The notes: generated by a model from the sequence alone, not told the origin. A DNA stretch of 64,000 bases from Pseudomonadota bacterium (GCA_018240465.1 JAFEFS010000086.1:1-64000), one strand, 5' to 3'. Shown: positions 1 through 9,772, numbered from the stretch's first letter. Numbers and translations are program-made.

Positions 1-70
1 GGTCCGGCCCGTGCAAGTCGCGCTAGGCTGAACACGGCACGCAAATGCGTGCTCTACCGGAGCCGCAGAC

Positions 71-475
71 ATGGCTGCTTTCGCACTCGAACGTGAGCCT
101 ACCGCATTCGCCCAGGTTAACGTCACGCCGCTCGTCGATGTGCTGCTCGTGTTGCTCGTGATCTTCATGCTCACGGTTCCGCAGATAACACACAAGCTCA
201 CGCTCGACTTCTCGCACTGTGATGTCGGTTGTCCGCTGCCGTCCGATCCGGTGAGGCTTTCAATCAAGCAGACCGGCGAGCTCTACTGGAACGGCACTGC
301 ACTCAATCGCACCGAACTCGAACACAATTTCGTAGTGCTCGCGCAGGCAACGCAAACGCCAATGTTGACCCTGCGTCCCGAAGCGCGCACGAAGTACGAA
401 ACCGTGGCCGAGATAGTCGCCGCGGCGAAAAATGCCGGTTTGCGCAACATCGGTCTGGAACCTGCGATTCGCTGA
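71..475 (+). CDS. ExbD/TolR-family biopolymer transport protein
   Basis: ExbD/TolR proteins are inner-membrane subunits that, with ExbB/TolQ, use the proton gradient to energise TonB- or Tol-type outer-membrane processes. The 134-residue protein has the family layout: a short cytoplasmic N-terminus, one TM helix at about residues 18-40 that starts NVTPLVDVLLVLLVIFM and contains the conserved aspartate of the proton path, then a periplasmic domain of about 90 residues. The start is the ATG at 71. Only 70 bases lie upstream, so an exbB partner cannot be checked; in that stretch positions 37-52 form a 6-bp hairpin with an AAAT loop. The gene converges on pdxJ with a 3-base gap. Family membership is clear; which TonB/Tol system it serves is not. 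Confidence 0.88.
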   Translation: MAAFALEREPTAFAQVNVTPLVDVLLVLLVIFMLTVPQITHKLTLDFSHCDVGCPLPSDPVRLSIKQTGELYWNGTALNRTELEHNFVVLAQATQTPMLTLRPEARTKYETVAEIVAAAKNAGLRNIGLEPAIR

Positions 476-478
476 GGC

Positions 479-1225
479 TCAGCCTGCAAGGATGCGCAGA
501 TAGGCCTTCACTGTCGCATCGAGGCCCGTGTACAGGGCTTCGCCAATCAAGGCGTGCCCAATCGATACTTCGGCAAGTTGTGGAATCGCTGCCTTGAACG
601 GGCCAAGGTTGGCCTGATTCAGATCGTGCCCCGCATTCACCCCGAGTCCGGCCGCGATTGCGCGTTCCGCACACGTCGCGCATTGGACCAGTTCGCGCGC
701 GCATTCGCCGCGCGCGAACGCTTCTGCGTAGGGGCCGGTATAGATTTCGATGCGATCGGCACCGATGTCGCTCGCGCGTGCGACATCGGCGCAGTCCATG
801 TCGACGAACAGGCTGACGCGTGCTCCGACGAGCTTCAGTTCGGCGATCAGCGGACGCAGACGCGCCGCGTCCGCGCGCAGATCGAAGCCGTGATCCGAAG
901 TCAGTTGCGCATCGCCGTCGGGCACCAGGGTCACCTGCGTCGGCCGCGTCTCCTCGACGAGCTTGAGTAAGCCGGGATAGCTGCCGCGCGCTGCGGCGAA
1001 ACCGTTGCCTTCGATGTTGTACTCGACGCGCTCGCCGATTCGCGCCTTCAGCGCGCGCACATCGTCGGGTCGGATGTGGCGCTGGTCCGGCCGCGGATGC
1101 ACGGTGATGCCGGCAGCACCAGCCACGATGCAGGCGGCGGCTGCCACACCGACGTCCGGCTCGGAGCCGCCGCGCGAGTTGCGCAGCACGGCGATCTTGT
1201 TGATGTTGACGCTGAGGCGGGTCAT
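479..1225 (-). CDS. pdxJ: Pyridoxine 5'-phosphate synthase
   Basis: PdxJ condenses 1-deoxy-D-xylulose 5-phosphate with 3-amino-2-oxopropyl phosphate to make pyridoxine 5'-phosphate, the last ring-forming step of the DXP-dependent vitamin B6 route in the cytoplasm. The 248-residue protein is the usual length. It opens with [16 protein letters not shown] and then shows [18 protein letters not shown], a VSLFVD strand, [11 protein letters not shown] and VNAGHDLN, in the order expected for this TIM barrel. It lies 24 bases downstream of the beta-lactamase-like gene on the same strand, so the two may be co-transcribed, although no functional link is obvious. No strong Shine-Dalgarno is visible before the ATG. 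Confidence 0.95.
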   Translation of the reverse strand: MTRLSVNINKIAVLRNSRGGSEPDVGVAAAACIVAGAAGITVHPRPDQRHIRPDDVRALKARIGERVEYNIEGNGFAAARGSYPGLLKLVEETRPTQVTLVPDGDAQLTSDHGFDLRADAARLRPLIAELKLVGARVSLFVDMDCADVARASDIGADRIEIYTGPYAEAFARGECARELVQCATCAERAIAAGLGVNAGHDLNQANLGPFKAAIPQLAEVSIGHALIGEALYTGLDATVKAYLRILAG

Positions 1226-1249
1226 CGGCGGAAATCTCGGGAGAGGGGG

Positions 1250-2950
1250 TTACCGCAGCGGCATGGCTTCACGCGTCGTTCCGGCGAGCTCGAGGCGGAG
1301 CTTCGCGACTCGTCCGTCCGCACCGCGCACAAGGCGCAGGTCGAGCGTGCCTTCGGCATCCGTGAAGCGATCGGCAGCATAAGCAAAAATACTTCGCCGC
1401 TCGCCCTGCGTCCATTGCAGGGTCAGCCCTTGCGCGGACGGCGCGATACGCAGCCAGTTCGCGTCGTCGAGGCGATAGTCGCCTGCCGCCGCGACACGCG
1501 TAGCCGTGGGTATCGTGATTGGCGCGCGCGCAAGCCGGGGTGCGCGAGTGCTCAGGCGTGTGGCGCTGACGTTGGTGCCACCCGCGTGCAGCACGAGGCC
1601 GTTTACCGCGCCGATGCCGCGCATGAAAGTCACGCCAAAAGCACTGCTGTCGGTAATGAAGACATCCTTGTCGGCCGGTCGCAGGCGCCGCGGAAATTCG
1701 CCGGGCAACTGCAGGCTCAACGCGTTCGCCGCGACACGGACGACGGCCTCGCTGCCCGCTGCAATCTGGTACAGGCCGGGATACTCGTCGAGCCGATTGT
1801 CGGCAGTGGCATTGGCCGCGTGCGCCACCGACGGCGGTGCGTCGTCGCCGAGCCAGGCGATGCCGAGTGCGGCAACGTCTTCGGAGGAGTTGCCGAGCAG
1901 GACGATTGCCCGCTGCCGGTCGGTGCGGAAGCCGATGAAGCTAGCAAACCCGGCGGTACGGCTTGCGCGCCAGACCAACGGCCAGGTCGTGGCACCATCG
2001 ATCTTCTCGCGAACATTCCAGCCGAAGCCGATTTGATCGGCAGGGCCGGCTGCCCGCGGCTGCCGCGCAAGCAGCAATGCGGCGCGCAGGGGCGAGTTCT
2101 CCGGCGTCAAATTGTGCTGCAGGAAGGCAAGCATGTCCGGCAGGCTGGCGCGCAGACCGGCGGCACCCGCAAGGACGCCGTAGTGCCAGTGCGGAACGAT
2201 CGCGCCATGCGCATGTCCCGACAAGAGATCCGGGTCGTCCGCGAACGAAACATGGCGCAGGTCGAGGGGAACCAATACCTTGTCCGTGAGTGCCTGCGCG
2301 TAAGCTGTCCGGTAAACGCGTCCGAGCAGATGGCCGAGCAGGCCGGCGTCGAGTATGGAATAGGAATAGGCCGCTTCCGCGGCTTCGCCGGCGCCGCGCT
2401 GAAAAGCGAGCAGGGCGAGCAAGTCTTCCCCCGCATAGCCCGCATAGGGATCGTCGAGGTCGTCGGGAAACAGATTTGCCGGCTGCCCGGGCAGCACCGA
2501 ATGTTGCGAAGCCAGTTGCGCGAGCGTGATCTTGCCCAGGCGCGCGTCCGCAAACGGAAAGCGCTCGGGCAGGAACTTCTCGACCGGATCGGCAAGCCGC
2601 AGCTTGCCTTCGACGGCGGCCTGCGCCAGCAAGATGCCGGTGAATACTTCAGTGACTGCGCCGAGCTCGAACAGACTGGCATCGTCGGCCGGCTTCGATT
2701 GCGCGTCGCCGCGCCGGCCGAAATAGAATGTGTTGCTGCGCTTGCCGTCGATCACGCCGACTGCGACGCTGGCGTACGCTCCGTCGGCGACGCCATGGGC
2801 AATCGCTTCGGTGAATGCGGGTGAAAGCAGCGGTGGTTCGGCCGGTTCGCGTGCTGCTGCTGGCATCGATGCGCACAACAGGACGGCCCACACCACACTC
2901 GTCCAGGATAGCTGCGTGCAGAGAAAACCCATGCGCCAAGAATAGCGCAT
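1250..2950 (-). CDS. Secreted beta-lactamase-fold (serine hydrolase-like) protein lacking catalytic motifs
   Basis: The first 33 residues form a signal peptide ending MPAAA. The body to about residue 370 follows the class C beta-lactamase/D-alanyl-D-alanine carboxypeptidase fold, and a beta-rich C-terminal domain of about 190 residues follows. The fold landmarks are present but the catalytic ones are altered. Where the family has SxxK the sequence reads FELG-AVTE-VFTG, with alanine 98 for the nucleophilic serine and glutamate 101 for the lysine. The YxN motif reads YSI (197-199). The HxG/KTG region reads RASRTAG (328-334) before the conserved FASFIGF strand. The frame is otherwise intact and long, so this looks like a maintained pseudoenzyme rather than a decaying gene. 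Binding or scaffolding of a peptidoglycan-like ligand is possible, but the function is unknown. Confidence 0.85.
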   Translation of the reverse strand: MRYSWRMGFLCTQLSWTSVVWAVLLCASMPAAAREPAEPPLLSPAFTEAIAHGVADGAYASVAVGVIDGKRSNTFYFGRRGDAQSKPADDASLFELGAVTEVFTGILLAQAAVEGKLRLADPVEKFLPERFPFADARLGKITLAQLASQHSVLPGQPANLFPDDLDDPYAGYAGEDLLALLAFQRGAGEAAEAAYSYSILDAGLLGHLLGRVYRTAYAQALTDKVLVPLDLRHVSFADDPDLLSGHAHGAIVPHWHYGVLAGAAGLRASLPDMLAFLQHNLTPENSPLRAALLLARQPRAAGPADQIGFGWNVREKIDGATTWPLVWRASRTAGFASFIGFRTDRQRAIVLLGNSSEDVAALGIAWLGDDAPPSVAHAANATADNRLDEYPGLYQIAAGSEAVVRVAANALSLQLPGEFPRRLRPADKDVFITDSSAFGVTFMRGIGAVNGLVLHAGGTNVSATRLSTRAPRLARAPITIPTATRVAAAGDYRLDDANWLRIAPSAQGLTLQWTQGERRSIFAYAADRFTDAEGTLDLRLVRGADGRVAKLRLELAGTTREAMPLR

Positions 2951-3085
2951 GGGTCGTAATCGAAAGGAGTGTGACGATCAAAGTTCCACGTCCCTGTGGA
3001 GGAGACCCTGTGGGGGAGTGCGTACTCAGACACGCAGGCCCGACGAAAGTTCGGCGCCTGGCGCGCACCCTGCGACAGGGTCAGC

Positions 3086-4069
3086 TTATGGACAGGTTTC
3101 CGCCACTTCCTTCCAAACCACCGGGTCCCAGTAACCGCCGCTGTTGAATTCGTTTGCGCGCCCCTCGTTGTAGTGCGCGGCAATCATTAGTGTCGTGTTC
3201 GGCTTGACCGTGACGGTCAGCGGCTTGGGCTTGCCGCGGAAGTTCAGCGCGGCGAGTTCGGAAACGCCGACCAGGCGCCGGGTCGGAATCTGCTCGCGCA
3301 CGAGCAACTCGTGCGTCCCGGCGGCAACCCGATAGCTTCTCGCGCCGCTCGGTCCGGGCGTGGTGCCGTCGACGAGTTCGACCGTCGCGCCGAACAACTG
3401 CTGCTGGCGAGGGGCCAGATCCTGCAGGCTGATGCGCCCGCAGCCGCTTGTCGGGCCCGCCGCATTCGTTTCGACCGCCGCAACGCCGAGCACGACATGC
3501 AGCGCCGGCAATTGCACGCTCTGCAGCGGCCCGTTCAGCGCAAGCTCGGCGCCGCCGCGGCGCACGCCGAGTTGTATGGTCGCGTCGGAGGGCAGCGCAT
3601 CGATGCTCGATTTCAGGCTCGAGGCGGCGAGCGCGCGACCGTCCGCGTCGGCGCCGAGCTCGCGCAGCGAGTGGCCGTTCACCGCGACGAGCACGTCGCC
3701 CGGACGCACGCCCAGGCGCTCGGCGGTACCGTCCGGCGTCGTACCGAGCACGCGCAGGCCGTCGCGCGCGTTCGCCGCACTCGTCGCATCGACGAGCAGG
3801 CCGAGGTTGACCAGGCGTTGCGCCGGCACCGCAACGTCGAGGTTGGTCTGTTCCGGATGTGCGCCGAGCGCGCCGGTCGTGGCCAGACGCATGAGGGCCT
3901 GCTGCATCTCCTCACGCACGTGTTGGGCGACGAGGGGCGAGACGCTGCCGGCATCGCTGGTGATCGTGGCCAGCGCCTGCGGCGCGGCCGTGTCGGCCGC
4001 GAGGGTGGCGTTGGTGAAACCGCACAGGGCGATCAAACCGAGAATGCGCAGCATGGCGAAAGTCCTCAT
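3086..4069 (-). CDS. Exported PDZ-domain protein
   Basis: This 327-residue protein starts MRTFAMLRILGLIALCGF and has a cleavable signal peptide (ALAAD region about residue 25), so it is probably periplasmic. A PDZ domain occupies about residues 85-165, recognisable from the stretch LGVRPGDVLVAVNGHSL. The C-terminal half resembles no family I can name; it contains a strand-rich segment that may be an extracellular carboxypeptidase-like or PEGA-like fold. The ATG overlaps the stop of the upstream one-TM protein by one base (TGATG), implying translational coupling. In an operon with a sigma factor and a membrane protein, a periplasmic PDZ protein could be a sensor or effector of envelope stress; that is inference. 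Confidence 0.7.
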   Translation of the reverse strand: MRTFAMLRILGLIALCGFTNATLAADTAAPQALATITSDAGSVSPLVAQHVREEMQQALMRLATTGALGAHPEQTNLDVAVPAQRLVNLGLLVDATSAANARDGLRVLGTTPDGTAERLGVRPGDVLVAVNGHSLRELGADADGRALAASSLKSSIDALPSDATIQLGVRRGGAELALNGPLQSVQLPALHVVLGVAAVETNAAGPTSGCGRISLQDLAPRQQQLFGATVELVDGTTPGPSGARSYRVAAGTHELLVREQIPTRRLVGVSELAALNFRGKPKPLTVTVKPNTTLMIAAHYNEGRANEFNSGGYWDPVVWKEVAETCP

Positions 4070-4575
4070 CAAATGCGGATCAGGGTCAACTGTTCCTTGC
4101 GTGCCGCGATCAGCGTGTCGAGCAGCTCGCTGCGGCGTTTCCACAACGGCACGAGTTGATTGGCATCGCTCTTGTGTTCGTAGACTGCCTGCAGGCGACG
4201 GTCGATCTCGGCGAGCTCGCTCGTCGCCGGATCGGTACGGAAAGCGGCAGCAGTCGCGATCGGCAGGTGATCGTCGTGTTCGATAGCCAGCAATTGCAGT
4301 TCCAACGCCTGCGCACGCGCCTGCCAGTCGATTTCGGTGCCGCGCTCCGGCGCGGACGTCATCGGCTGCGTGCCATGCAGCAGGAACGCACCGACCAGCG
4401 CCAAGCCGAGCACCCCGCCCCCGGCCAGGCGCCGCCAGCGGCGCCACCGGACGCGCACGTCATGCGCGACCTCGATGCGTGCCCACAAGTCGGCAGCCGG
4501 TTCGGGTTGCGCCGCGACGATCTGGCGCAGAATCGCCGTCGTCTCCGGTGTGGGTTGCGATTCGATGGTTGGCAT
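4069..4575 (-). CDS. Single-pass membrane protein, putative anti-sigma factor
   Basis: The 168-residue protein has a cytoplasmic N-terminus of about 47 residues ending in an arginine-rich stretch (RVRWRRWRR), one TM helix at about residues 50-66, and a periplasmic part of about 100 residues predicted to be helical. Its gene starts 3 bases after the sigma factor stop and overlaps the PDZ gene by one base. A membrane protein immediately after an ECF sigma gene is the usual place for an anti-sigma factor. No zinc-binding HxxxCxxC anti-sigma motif is present, so the role rests on position and topology alone. Confidence 0.6.
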   Translation of the reverse strand: MPTIESQPTPETTAILRQIVAAQPEPAADLWARIEVAHDVRVRWRRWRRLAGGGVLGLALVGAFLLHGTQPMTSAPERGTEIDWQARAQALELQLLAIEHDDHLPIATAAAFRTDPATSELAEIDRRLQAVYEHKSDANQLVPLWKRRSELLDTLIAARKEQLTLIRI

Positions 4576-4578
4576 GAC

Positions 4579-5163
4579 TCAAGCCTCCGCATCCGGCGTG
4601 GCGGCGGCATGCAGCCGCTGCAACCCGCGCGCGAGGATCGACTTCGAATAGCTCTCGCTCTGTCCGAACAACTTTGCGATCTCCGTGTGCGTATAGCCTT
4701 CCAGCTCGTGCAGCACGACGACCGCGCGTGCGCGCGGCGGCAGGCGTTGCAGCAAGGCGGCAGCATCCAGTTTTTGTGCCGAATTCGTCGCGCAGGCCTC
4801 GCTTGCGGCGAACATCGCTTCGGGATCGGCATCGACGAAGCGCTTATTGCGGCGCAGCTGATCGACCGTCGCGTTGGCGGTCATGCGCTTGAGCCACGCG
4901 CCGAACGGTGCATCGCCGCGATAGCTGCGTATGCTGTCGATCAGTTTCAAGAACACCTCCTGGACCAAATCCTCGGCGTGCGCGGCGTTGCCGGTCAGCC
5001 GCAGCGCCAGACCGTAGCAGGGCCGGCCGAACTGCACGTACAGTGTCGCGAACGCCTGCATGTCGCCGCGCTGCGCGCGCGCGAGCACGCTGGCGTCGAC
5101 GATCTGCGCAAAACCGGAAAGGCTGCCGAGGCCGCCCGAGTCGGTGTTCGCGCCGTTATTCAT
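4579..5163 (-). CDS. ECF-family RNA polymerase sigma factor
   Basis: The 194-residue protein has sigma region 2 at about residues 30-100 (LARAQRGDMQAFATLY, then AEDLVQEVFLKLID and GDAPFGAWLKRMTANATVD), a short linker, and region 4 at about 140-185 (LPPRARAVVVLHELEGYTHT followed by the helix-turn-helix EIAKLFGQSESYSKSILARG). It has no N-terminal region 1, as expected for extracytoplasmic-function sigma factors. The start is the ATG at 5163, 5 bases after the phosphopantetheinyl transferase stop. The next two genes encode a membrane protein and an exported PDZ protein, a typical sigma/anti-sigma/periplasmic-sensor arrangement. The regulon cannot be read from this window. Confidence 0.9.
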   Translation of the reverse strand: MNNGANTDSGGLGSLSGFAQIVDASVLARAQRGDMQAFATLYVQFGRPCYGLALRLTGNAAHAEDLVQEVFLKLIDSIRSYRGDAPFGAWLKRMTANATVDQLRRNKRFVDADPEAMFAASEACATNSAQKLDAAALLQRLPPRARAVVVLHELEGYTHTEIAKLFGQSESYSKSILARGLQRLHAAATPDAEA

Positions 5164-5168
5164 CGCCG

Positions 5169-5870
5169 TCAAGACGTGCAAGACACGCGAATCGTCGCAG
5201 CCGCATCGGCATCGGTGGCGACGAAAGCGCGCAGGCGCATGTCCGGCCCACGCCAGCCCAGGGCACCGGTGATACCCGCATGCGGCGACAGGCGCACCAG
5301 CCGCCATTGCTCGGGCGTTCCCGCTTGCGCGTCGAGGTGCACCAGGCGTCGGGTTGCGCCTTCGACATCGAGTTCGAAGCCGACCCGGTCGAGGCCGAAG
5401 GCAATGCCGCGACCGATCGCCTTGAGCACGGCCTCCTTCGCGCTCCACAACTCGATGAACTTGTCTGCGAGTCGAGCGGCCGGCAGCCGCGCCAGCGCGG
5501 CCGCTTCGTCGGCGGTGAAGTAGCGTTGCGCGATTTGTAGATACGGTCGCGCACGCGCACCGCTTTCGATGTCGACGCCGAGCGCCTGCCTGCGACTCAG
5601 GCCGATCAGCAGCACCTCGCCGCTGTGCGAAACATTGAATTGCAGCGCCGCGTCGATGAGATGGGGTTTGCCCGCGGCGTTGCGCCCGATGCGCAGGGCG
5701 CCGGCATCGACGCCAAGGTAGGCTGCGAGCGTCTCTCGCAGGCAATGCGTCGCGCCGGATTTCCCCCCAGCGGAACCATGCAGTGGAAAAATCCACAAAT
5801 GGATTTCGTCGTCGTCGAGCTCGAGCGGCGGCGTGGCGCTGGTGAAATCCGATGGGGCAAGCGTGCGCAT
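5169..5870 (-). CDS. 4'-phosphopantetheinyl transferase (Sfp/AcpT type)
   Basis: The enzyme moves the phosphopantetheine arm of coenzyme A onto a serine of carrier proteins for fatty acid, polyketide or peptide synthesis. In the 233-residue sequence the family motifs appear in order: GKPHL, FNVSHSG, GVDIE (metal-binding Asp and Glu) and the FIELWSAKEAVLKAIGRGI segment (W-S-x-K-E). The length is that of two-domain Sfp-type enzymes rather than the short AcpS. It is the first gene of the unit leading into the sigma factor, and no synthase cluster is nearby, so its carrier-protein target is unknown. Confidence 0.9.
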   Translation of the reverse strand: MRTLAPSDFTSATPPLELDDDEIHLWIFPLHGSAGGKSGATHCLRETLAAYLGVDAGALRIGRNAAGKPHLIDAALQFNVSHSGEVLLIGLSRRQALGVDIESGARARPYLQIAQRYFTADEAAALARLPAARLADKFIELWSAKEAVLKAIGRGIAFGLDRVGFELDVEGATRRLVHLDAQAGTPEQWRLVRLSPHAGITGALGWRGPDMRLRAFVATDADAAATIRVSCTS

Positions 5871-5908
5871 GGCCCATGCTTGGCCATGCGGCGTTTGTCG
5901 TCAAGCGT

Positions 5909-7849
5909 TCAACGGACCAGACGCGTGTCGACCAGGTTTTTCACCACCGACGGATCCGCCAGCGTGGAAATGTCGCCGAGCTGCTCGGGTGCGTTCTCGG
6001 CGATCTTGCGCAGGATGCGGCGCATGATCTTGCCGGAGCGGGTCTTCGGCAGGCCGGGTGCCCATTGCAGATGGTCGGGCGTGGCGATCGGGCCGATCTC
6101 CTTGCGTACGTGGACGATCAGTTCCTTCTTCAGTGCATCGGTACCTTCGATTCCGGCCTTTAGCGTGACGTAGGCATAGATACCCTGGCCCTTGATATCG
6201 TGCGGGCAGCCGACCACGGCGGCCTCGGCGACGGCGTGATGGCCGACGAGGGCGCTTTCGACCTCGGCCGTGCCGATGCGGTGGCCGGAAACGTTGATCA
6301 CGTCGTCGACGCGGCCGGTGATCCAGTAGTAGCCGTCGGCGTCGCGTCGCGCGCCGTCGCCGGTGAAGTAGCTGCCCGGATAGGTCTTGAAATAGGTCTC
6401 GATGAAACGCTCGTGGTCGCCGTACACGGTGCGCATCTGTCCCGGCCACGAATCGGTGAGGATCAGGTTGCCTTCGCCCTCGCCCTCGAGTACGGTGCCA
6501 TTCGCGTCGACCAGCGCCGGCGTTATGCCGAAGAACGGTTTGGTCGCCGAACCGGGCTTGGTCGCGATGGCGCCGGGCAGCGGCGTGATCAAAATTCCGC
6601 CGGTTTCGGTCTGCCACCAGGTGTCGACGATCGGGCAGCGGCCATCGCCGACGACGTGGTAGTACCACTCCCAGGCCTCGGGATTGATCGGTTCACCGAC
6701 CGAGCCCAACAGGCGCAAGGAAGTCCGCCGGGTTTTCTTCACCGGCGCTTCGCCCTCGCGCATCAATGAACGGATCGCCGTCGGCGCGGTATAGAACAGC
6801 GTCACCTGATGCTTGTCGATCACTTCCCAGAAGCGCGACACGTCCGGGTAATTGGGAATGCCTTCGAACATCAACGAAGTCGCGCCGTTGGCGAGGGGGC
6901 CGTAGACGATGTAGCTGTGTCCGGTCACCCAACCGACATCGGCGGTGCACCAGTAGACGTCGTCTTCGCGCAGGTCGAACACGCATTCGTGCGTGTAGCT
7001 GACGAACACGCCGTAACCGCCGGTCGTGTGCAACACGCCTTTCGGTTTGCCGGTCGAGCCGGACGTGTAGAGGATGAACAACGGATCCTCGGCGTCCATC
7101 GCCTCGGGCGGACAATCGGTGCTCTGTTCCGCGACCAACGCATCCCACCAGCGGTCACGCGGCGCCTGCATGTTGACCGGCGCGCCCGTGCGTCTGACCA
7201 CGAGTACGGTCTCCACGCTGTTCGTGCCGGGCCGCTTCAGCGCCTCGTCGACGTTGACCTTGAGCGGTACCTTCTTGCCGCCGCGCAAGCCCTCGTCCGC
7301 GGTGATGACGATCTTGGAGGCGCAGTCGGCAATGCGTCCGGCGATCGAGTCGGGCGAGAAGCCGCCGAACACGACCGAATGGGTCGCGCCGATGCGCGCG
7401 CAGGCGAGCATCGCCACCGCCGCCTCGGGAATCATCGGCAGGTAGATCGTCACGCGATCGCCCTTCTTCACACCGAGATTCTTGAGCAAATTCGCCGCGC
7501 GGCAGACCTGTTCGTGCAGTTCGCGATAGCTCACCCGCCGGGATTCGGACGGATCGTCGCCCTCCCACAGGATGGCGGTCTTGTCACCGCGCGTAGCCAG
7601 ATGTCTGTCCAGGCAATTTGCCGAGAGGTTGAGCGTGCCGTCTTGGTACCAGCGGATGTGCAGGTTCTTCGTGTCGAAGGACACGTCCTTGACCTTCGTG
7701 TACGGACGGATCCAGTCGAGGCGCTGGCCGACCCGGCCCCAGAAGCGCTCGGGGTCCTGCACCGATTCGGCATAGTCCTTCTCGTAGTCGGCAGCGTTGA
7801 CGCGCGCCTTCGCGGCGACATCCGCGTGCACAGGATAAATCTTGGACAT
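5909..7849 (-). CDS. acs: Acetyl-CoA synthetase (AMP-forming)
   Basis: The enzyme activates acetate through acetyl-AMP to acetyl-CoA in the cytoplasm. The 646-residue protein matches the normal length. The N-terminus [15 protein letters not shown] leads into the Acs N-terminal domain; the AMP-binding loop [12 protein letters not shown] and the ETG-containing WWQTETGG motif are present. The C-terminus carries the [18 protein letters not shown] segment, whose lysine is the usual site of regulatory acetylation. The start was set at 7849, where AGGGTAGAG precedes the ATG, rather than at the longer open frame. It is divergent from an MHS-family transporter with 205 bases between them, consistent with import plus activation of a short organic acid. 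Confidence 0.97.
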   Translation of the reverse strand: MSKIYPVHADVAAKARVNAADYEKDYAESVQDPERFWGRVGQRLDWIRPYTKVKDVSFDTKNLHIRWYQDGTLNLSANCLDRHLATRGDKTAILWEGDDPSESRRVSYRELHEQVCRAANLLKNLGVKKGDRVTIYLPMIPEAAVAMLACARIGATHSVVFGGFSPDSIAGRIADCASKIVITADEGLRGGKKVPLKVNVDEALKRPGTNSVETVLVVRRTGAPVNMQAPRDRWWDALVAEQSTDCPPEAMDAEDPLFILYTSGSTGKPKGVLHTTGGYGVFVSYTHECVFDLREDDVYWCTADVGWVTGHSYIVYGPLANGATSLMFEGIPNYPDVSRFWEVIDKHQVTLFYTAPTAIRSLMREGEAPVKKTRRTSLRLLGSVGEPINPEAWEWYYHVVGDGRCPIVDTWWQTETGGILITPLPGAIATKPGSATKPFFGITPALVDANGTVLEGEGEGNLILTDSWPGQMRTVYGDHERFIETYFKTYPGSYFTGDGARRDADGYYWITGRVDDVINVSGHRIGTAEVESALVGHHAVAEAAVVGCPHDIKGQGIYAYVTLKAGIEGTDALKKELIVHVRKEIGPIATPDHLQWAPGLPKTRSGKIMRRILRKIAENAPEQLGDISTLADPSVVKNLVDTRLVR

Positions 7850-8054
7850 GGCTCTACCCTTTCTTCCTGCATGGCATGGTTGGGGAACTTTGCCGCTTTT
7901 TGCCCCCGCCGAAATCGGACCTTCGTCCAACTGACTGTGTCTTTTGCCTGTGACGATACTGCGAGACGTGATTCTACGCTCACGGCACTGAGTTGCGTGG
8001 CGCCGGGACCAGGGAATCGGCACTACAAACCAACAACGATCGGGGAGAAGACGA
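7850..8054. promoter_or_regulatory. Divergent acs / MHS transporter intergenic region
   Basis: These 205 bases must hold the promoters of both acs (leftward) and the transporter (rightward). A 12-base interrupted palindrome, GGAC-CTTC-GTCC, lies at 7917-7928 and could be an operator. GGGGAG at 8041-8046 is a good ribosome-binding site for the transporter. I could not assign convincing -35/-10 pairs. Confidence 0.4.
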
Positions 8055-9722
8055 ATGGCTACGACTATGCAAGGCAGCGCGGCGCCGCTGACCGGCGAAC
8101 ATGTGCGCGTGATCGGCGCGTCCAGTCTCGGCACCGTGTTCGAATGGTACGACTTCTATCTGTACGGGTCGCTGGCGCCGATCATCGCGACGCACTTCTT
8201 CTCTTCGCTCGCGCCCGGCGCGGCCTTCGTCATGGCCCTGCTCACCTTTGCCGCCGGCTTCGCGGTGCGCCCGTTCGGCGCACTCGTGTTCGGCCGCCTT
8301 GGCGACCTGATCGGGCGCAAGTACACGTTCCTGATCACGATCGCGATCATGGGCGTTTCGACACTCGCGGTCGGCCTGCTGCCAACCTACAACACGATCG
8401 GCATCGCCGCGCCGGTTCTGCTCGTGCTGCTGCGTTGCCTGCAGGGCCTTGCCCTCGGTGGCGAGTACGGTGGTGCCGCGACCTACGTCGCCGAACACGC
8501 GCCGCCGGGTAGACGCGGCCTGTACACGAGCTTCATCCAGACCACGGCCACGGTCGGCCTGTTCCTGTCCCTGCTCGTGATCCTGGTTACGCGCACCAGC
8601 GTCGGCGAGGATGCGTTCAAGGCGTTCTACTGGCGCTTGCCGTTTGTTATTTCGTTGCTGCTGCTGATCGTGTCGCTGTGGATCCGCCTGAAGCTCAATG
8701 AGTCGCCGCTGTTCCAGCAGATGAAGGCAGAGGGCAAGGGCTCGAAGGCGCCGCTTGCCGAGAGCTTCGGCAACTGGGCGAACGGCAAGATCGTCCTGCT
8801 CGCGCTGCTTGGCGCGACCGCAGGTCAGGCCGTGGTCTGGTACGCCGGCCAGTTCTACGCGCTGTTTTTCCTGACTCAGACCCTCAAGGTCGATGCGGTG
8901 AGTGCAAACCTGCTCATCGCCGCGGCGTTGGTGATTGCCACGGCGGGTTTCATTTTCTTCGGCTGGTTGTCGGACCGCATCGGGCGCAAACCGATCATCA
9001 TGGCCGGTTGTCTGCTTGCTGCGCTGACCTATTTCCCGATCTTCAAGGGGTTGACCCACTATGCCAACCCCGCGCTCGAGGCCGCCGCGGCGAAGTCGCC
9101 TGCCGTCGTCGTCGCTGATCCGAAGGACTGCGCGTTCCAGTTCGTGCCCGGCGAGCTCAAGGGCCAGATCAAGTTCACCAGCTCCTGCGACGTGCTCAAG
9201 AACCTGCTCAACGCGCGCAGCGTCAACTACGCCAATGAAGTCGCGCCCGCGGGCTCGCTCGCAAGCGTGCGCTTGGGGTCGACCACGGTTTCCAGCGTTG
9301 ACTCGAAGACCCTGACGCCGGATGAAGCCAAGGCGGCACAGGCCAAGCTTGCAGCGGACGTGACTGCGGCGATCGATGCGGCCGGCTATCCCACGGCAGC
9401 CGATCCGGCGCAGATGAACAAGCCGATGGTGCTGTTGTTGCTCACCATCCTCGTGCTCTACGTGACCATGGTCTACGGCCCGATCGCGGCGTGGCTGGTC
9501 GAGATGTTCCCGACGCGCATCCGCTACACCTCGATGAGCCTGCCCTATCACATCGGCAATGGCTGGTTCGGCGGATTCCTGCCGACCACCGCGTTCGCGC
9601 TGGTGCTGGCGACAGGCAACATCTACTCGGGCCTGTGGTACCCGGTGATCATCGCGCTCGCAACCTTCGTCATCGGTTCGTTGTTCCTGCGCGAGACGAA
9701 AGACGTCGATATCACGAAGTGA
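8055..9722 (+). CDS. MFS transporter, metabolite:H+ symporter (MHS) family
   Basis: An inner-membrane proton symporter for organic acids or zwitterions is the family role. The start fits MHS proteins: [17 protein letters not shown] in TM1, then [18 protein letters not shown] between TM2 and TM3, and [21 protein letters not shown] in TM4. Twelve TM segments can be placed. At 555 residues it is about 100 longer than typical members (about 430-450), because a polar insertion of roughly 115 residues (about 340-455) sits between two late TM helices; by topology it would be periplasmic. It contains two cysteines that could form a disulfide. Divergence from acs suggests acetate or a similar acid as substrate, but this is not proven. 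Confidence 0.88.
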   Translation: MATTMQGSAAPLTGEHVRVIGASSLGTVFEWYDFYLYGSLAPIIATHFFSSLAPGAAFVMALLTFAAGFAVRPFGALVFGRLGDLIGRKYTFLITIAIMGVSTLAVGLLPTYNTIGIAAPVLLVLLRCLQGLALGGEYGGAATYVAEHAPPGRRGLYTSFIQTTATVGLFLSLLVILVTRTSVGEDAFKAFYWRLPFVISLLLLIVSLWIRLKLNESPLFQQMKAEGKGSKAPLAESFGNWANGKIVLLALLGATAGQAVVWYAGQFYALFFLTQTLKVDAVSANLLIAAALVIATAGFIFFGWLSDRIGRKPIIMAGCLLAALTYFPIFKGLTHYANPALEAAAAKSPAVVVADPKDCAFQFVPGELKGQIKFTSSCDVLKNLLNARSVNYANEVAPAGSLASVRLGSTTVSSVDSKTLTPDEAKAAQAKLAADVTAAIDAAGYPTAADPAQMNKPMVLLLLTILVLYVTMVYGPIAAWLVEMFPTRIRYTSMSLPYHIGNGWFGGFLPTTAFALVLATGNIYSGLWYPVIIALATFVIGSLFLRETKDVDITK

Positions 9723-9772
9723 TTCGATTCGCCTTCCGATCCGCATCTTCCCATCGAGGACAACCCCGAAAA

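Noticed and set aside
1..70. End of an upstream gene such as exbB
   Set aside because: One frame closes at a TGA at 29-31 after nine codons, too short to identify.
2980..3030. Near-direct repeat CCCTGTGG(A/G)GGAG upstream of the beta-lactamase-like gene
   Set aside because: Two short imperfect copies only; no further copies or associated feature, so chance is likely.
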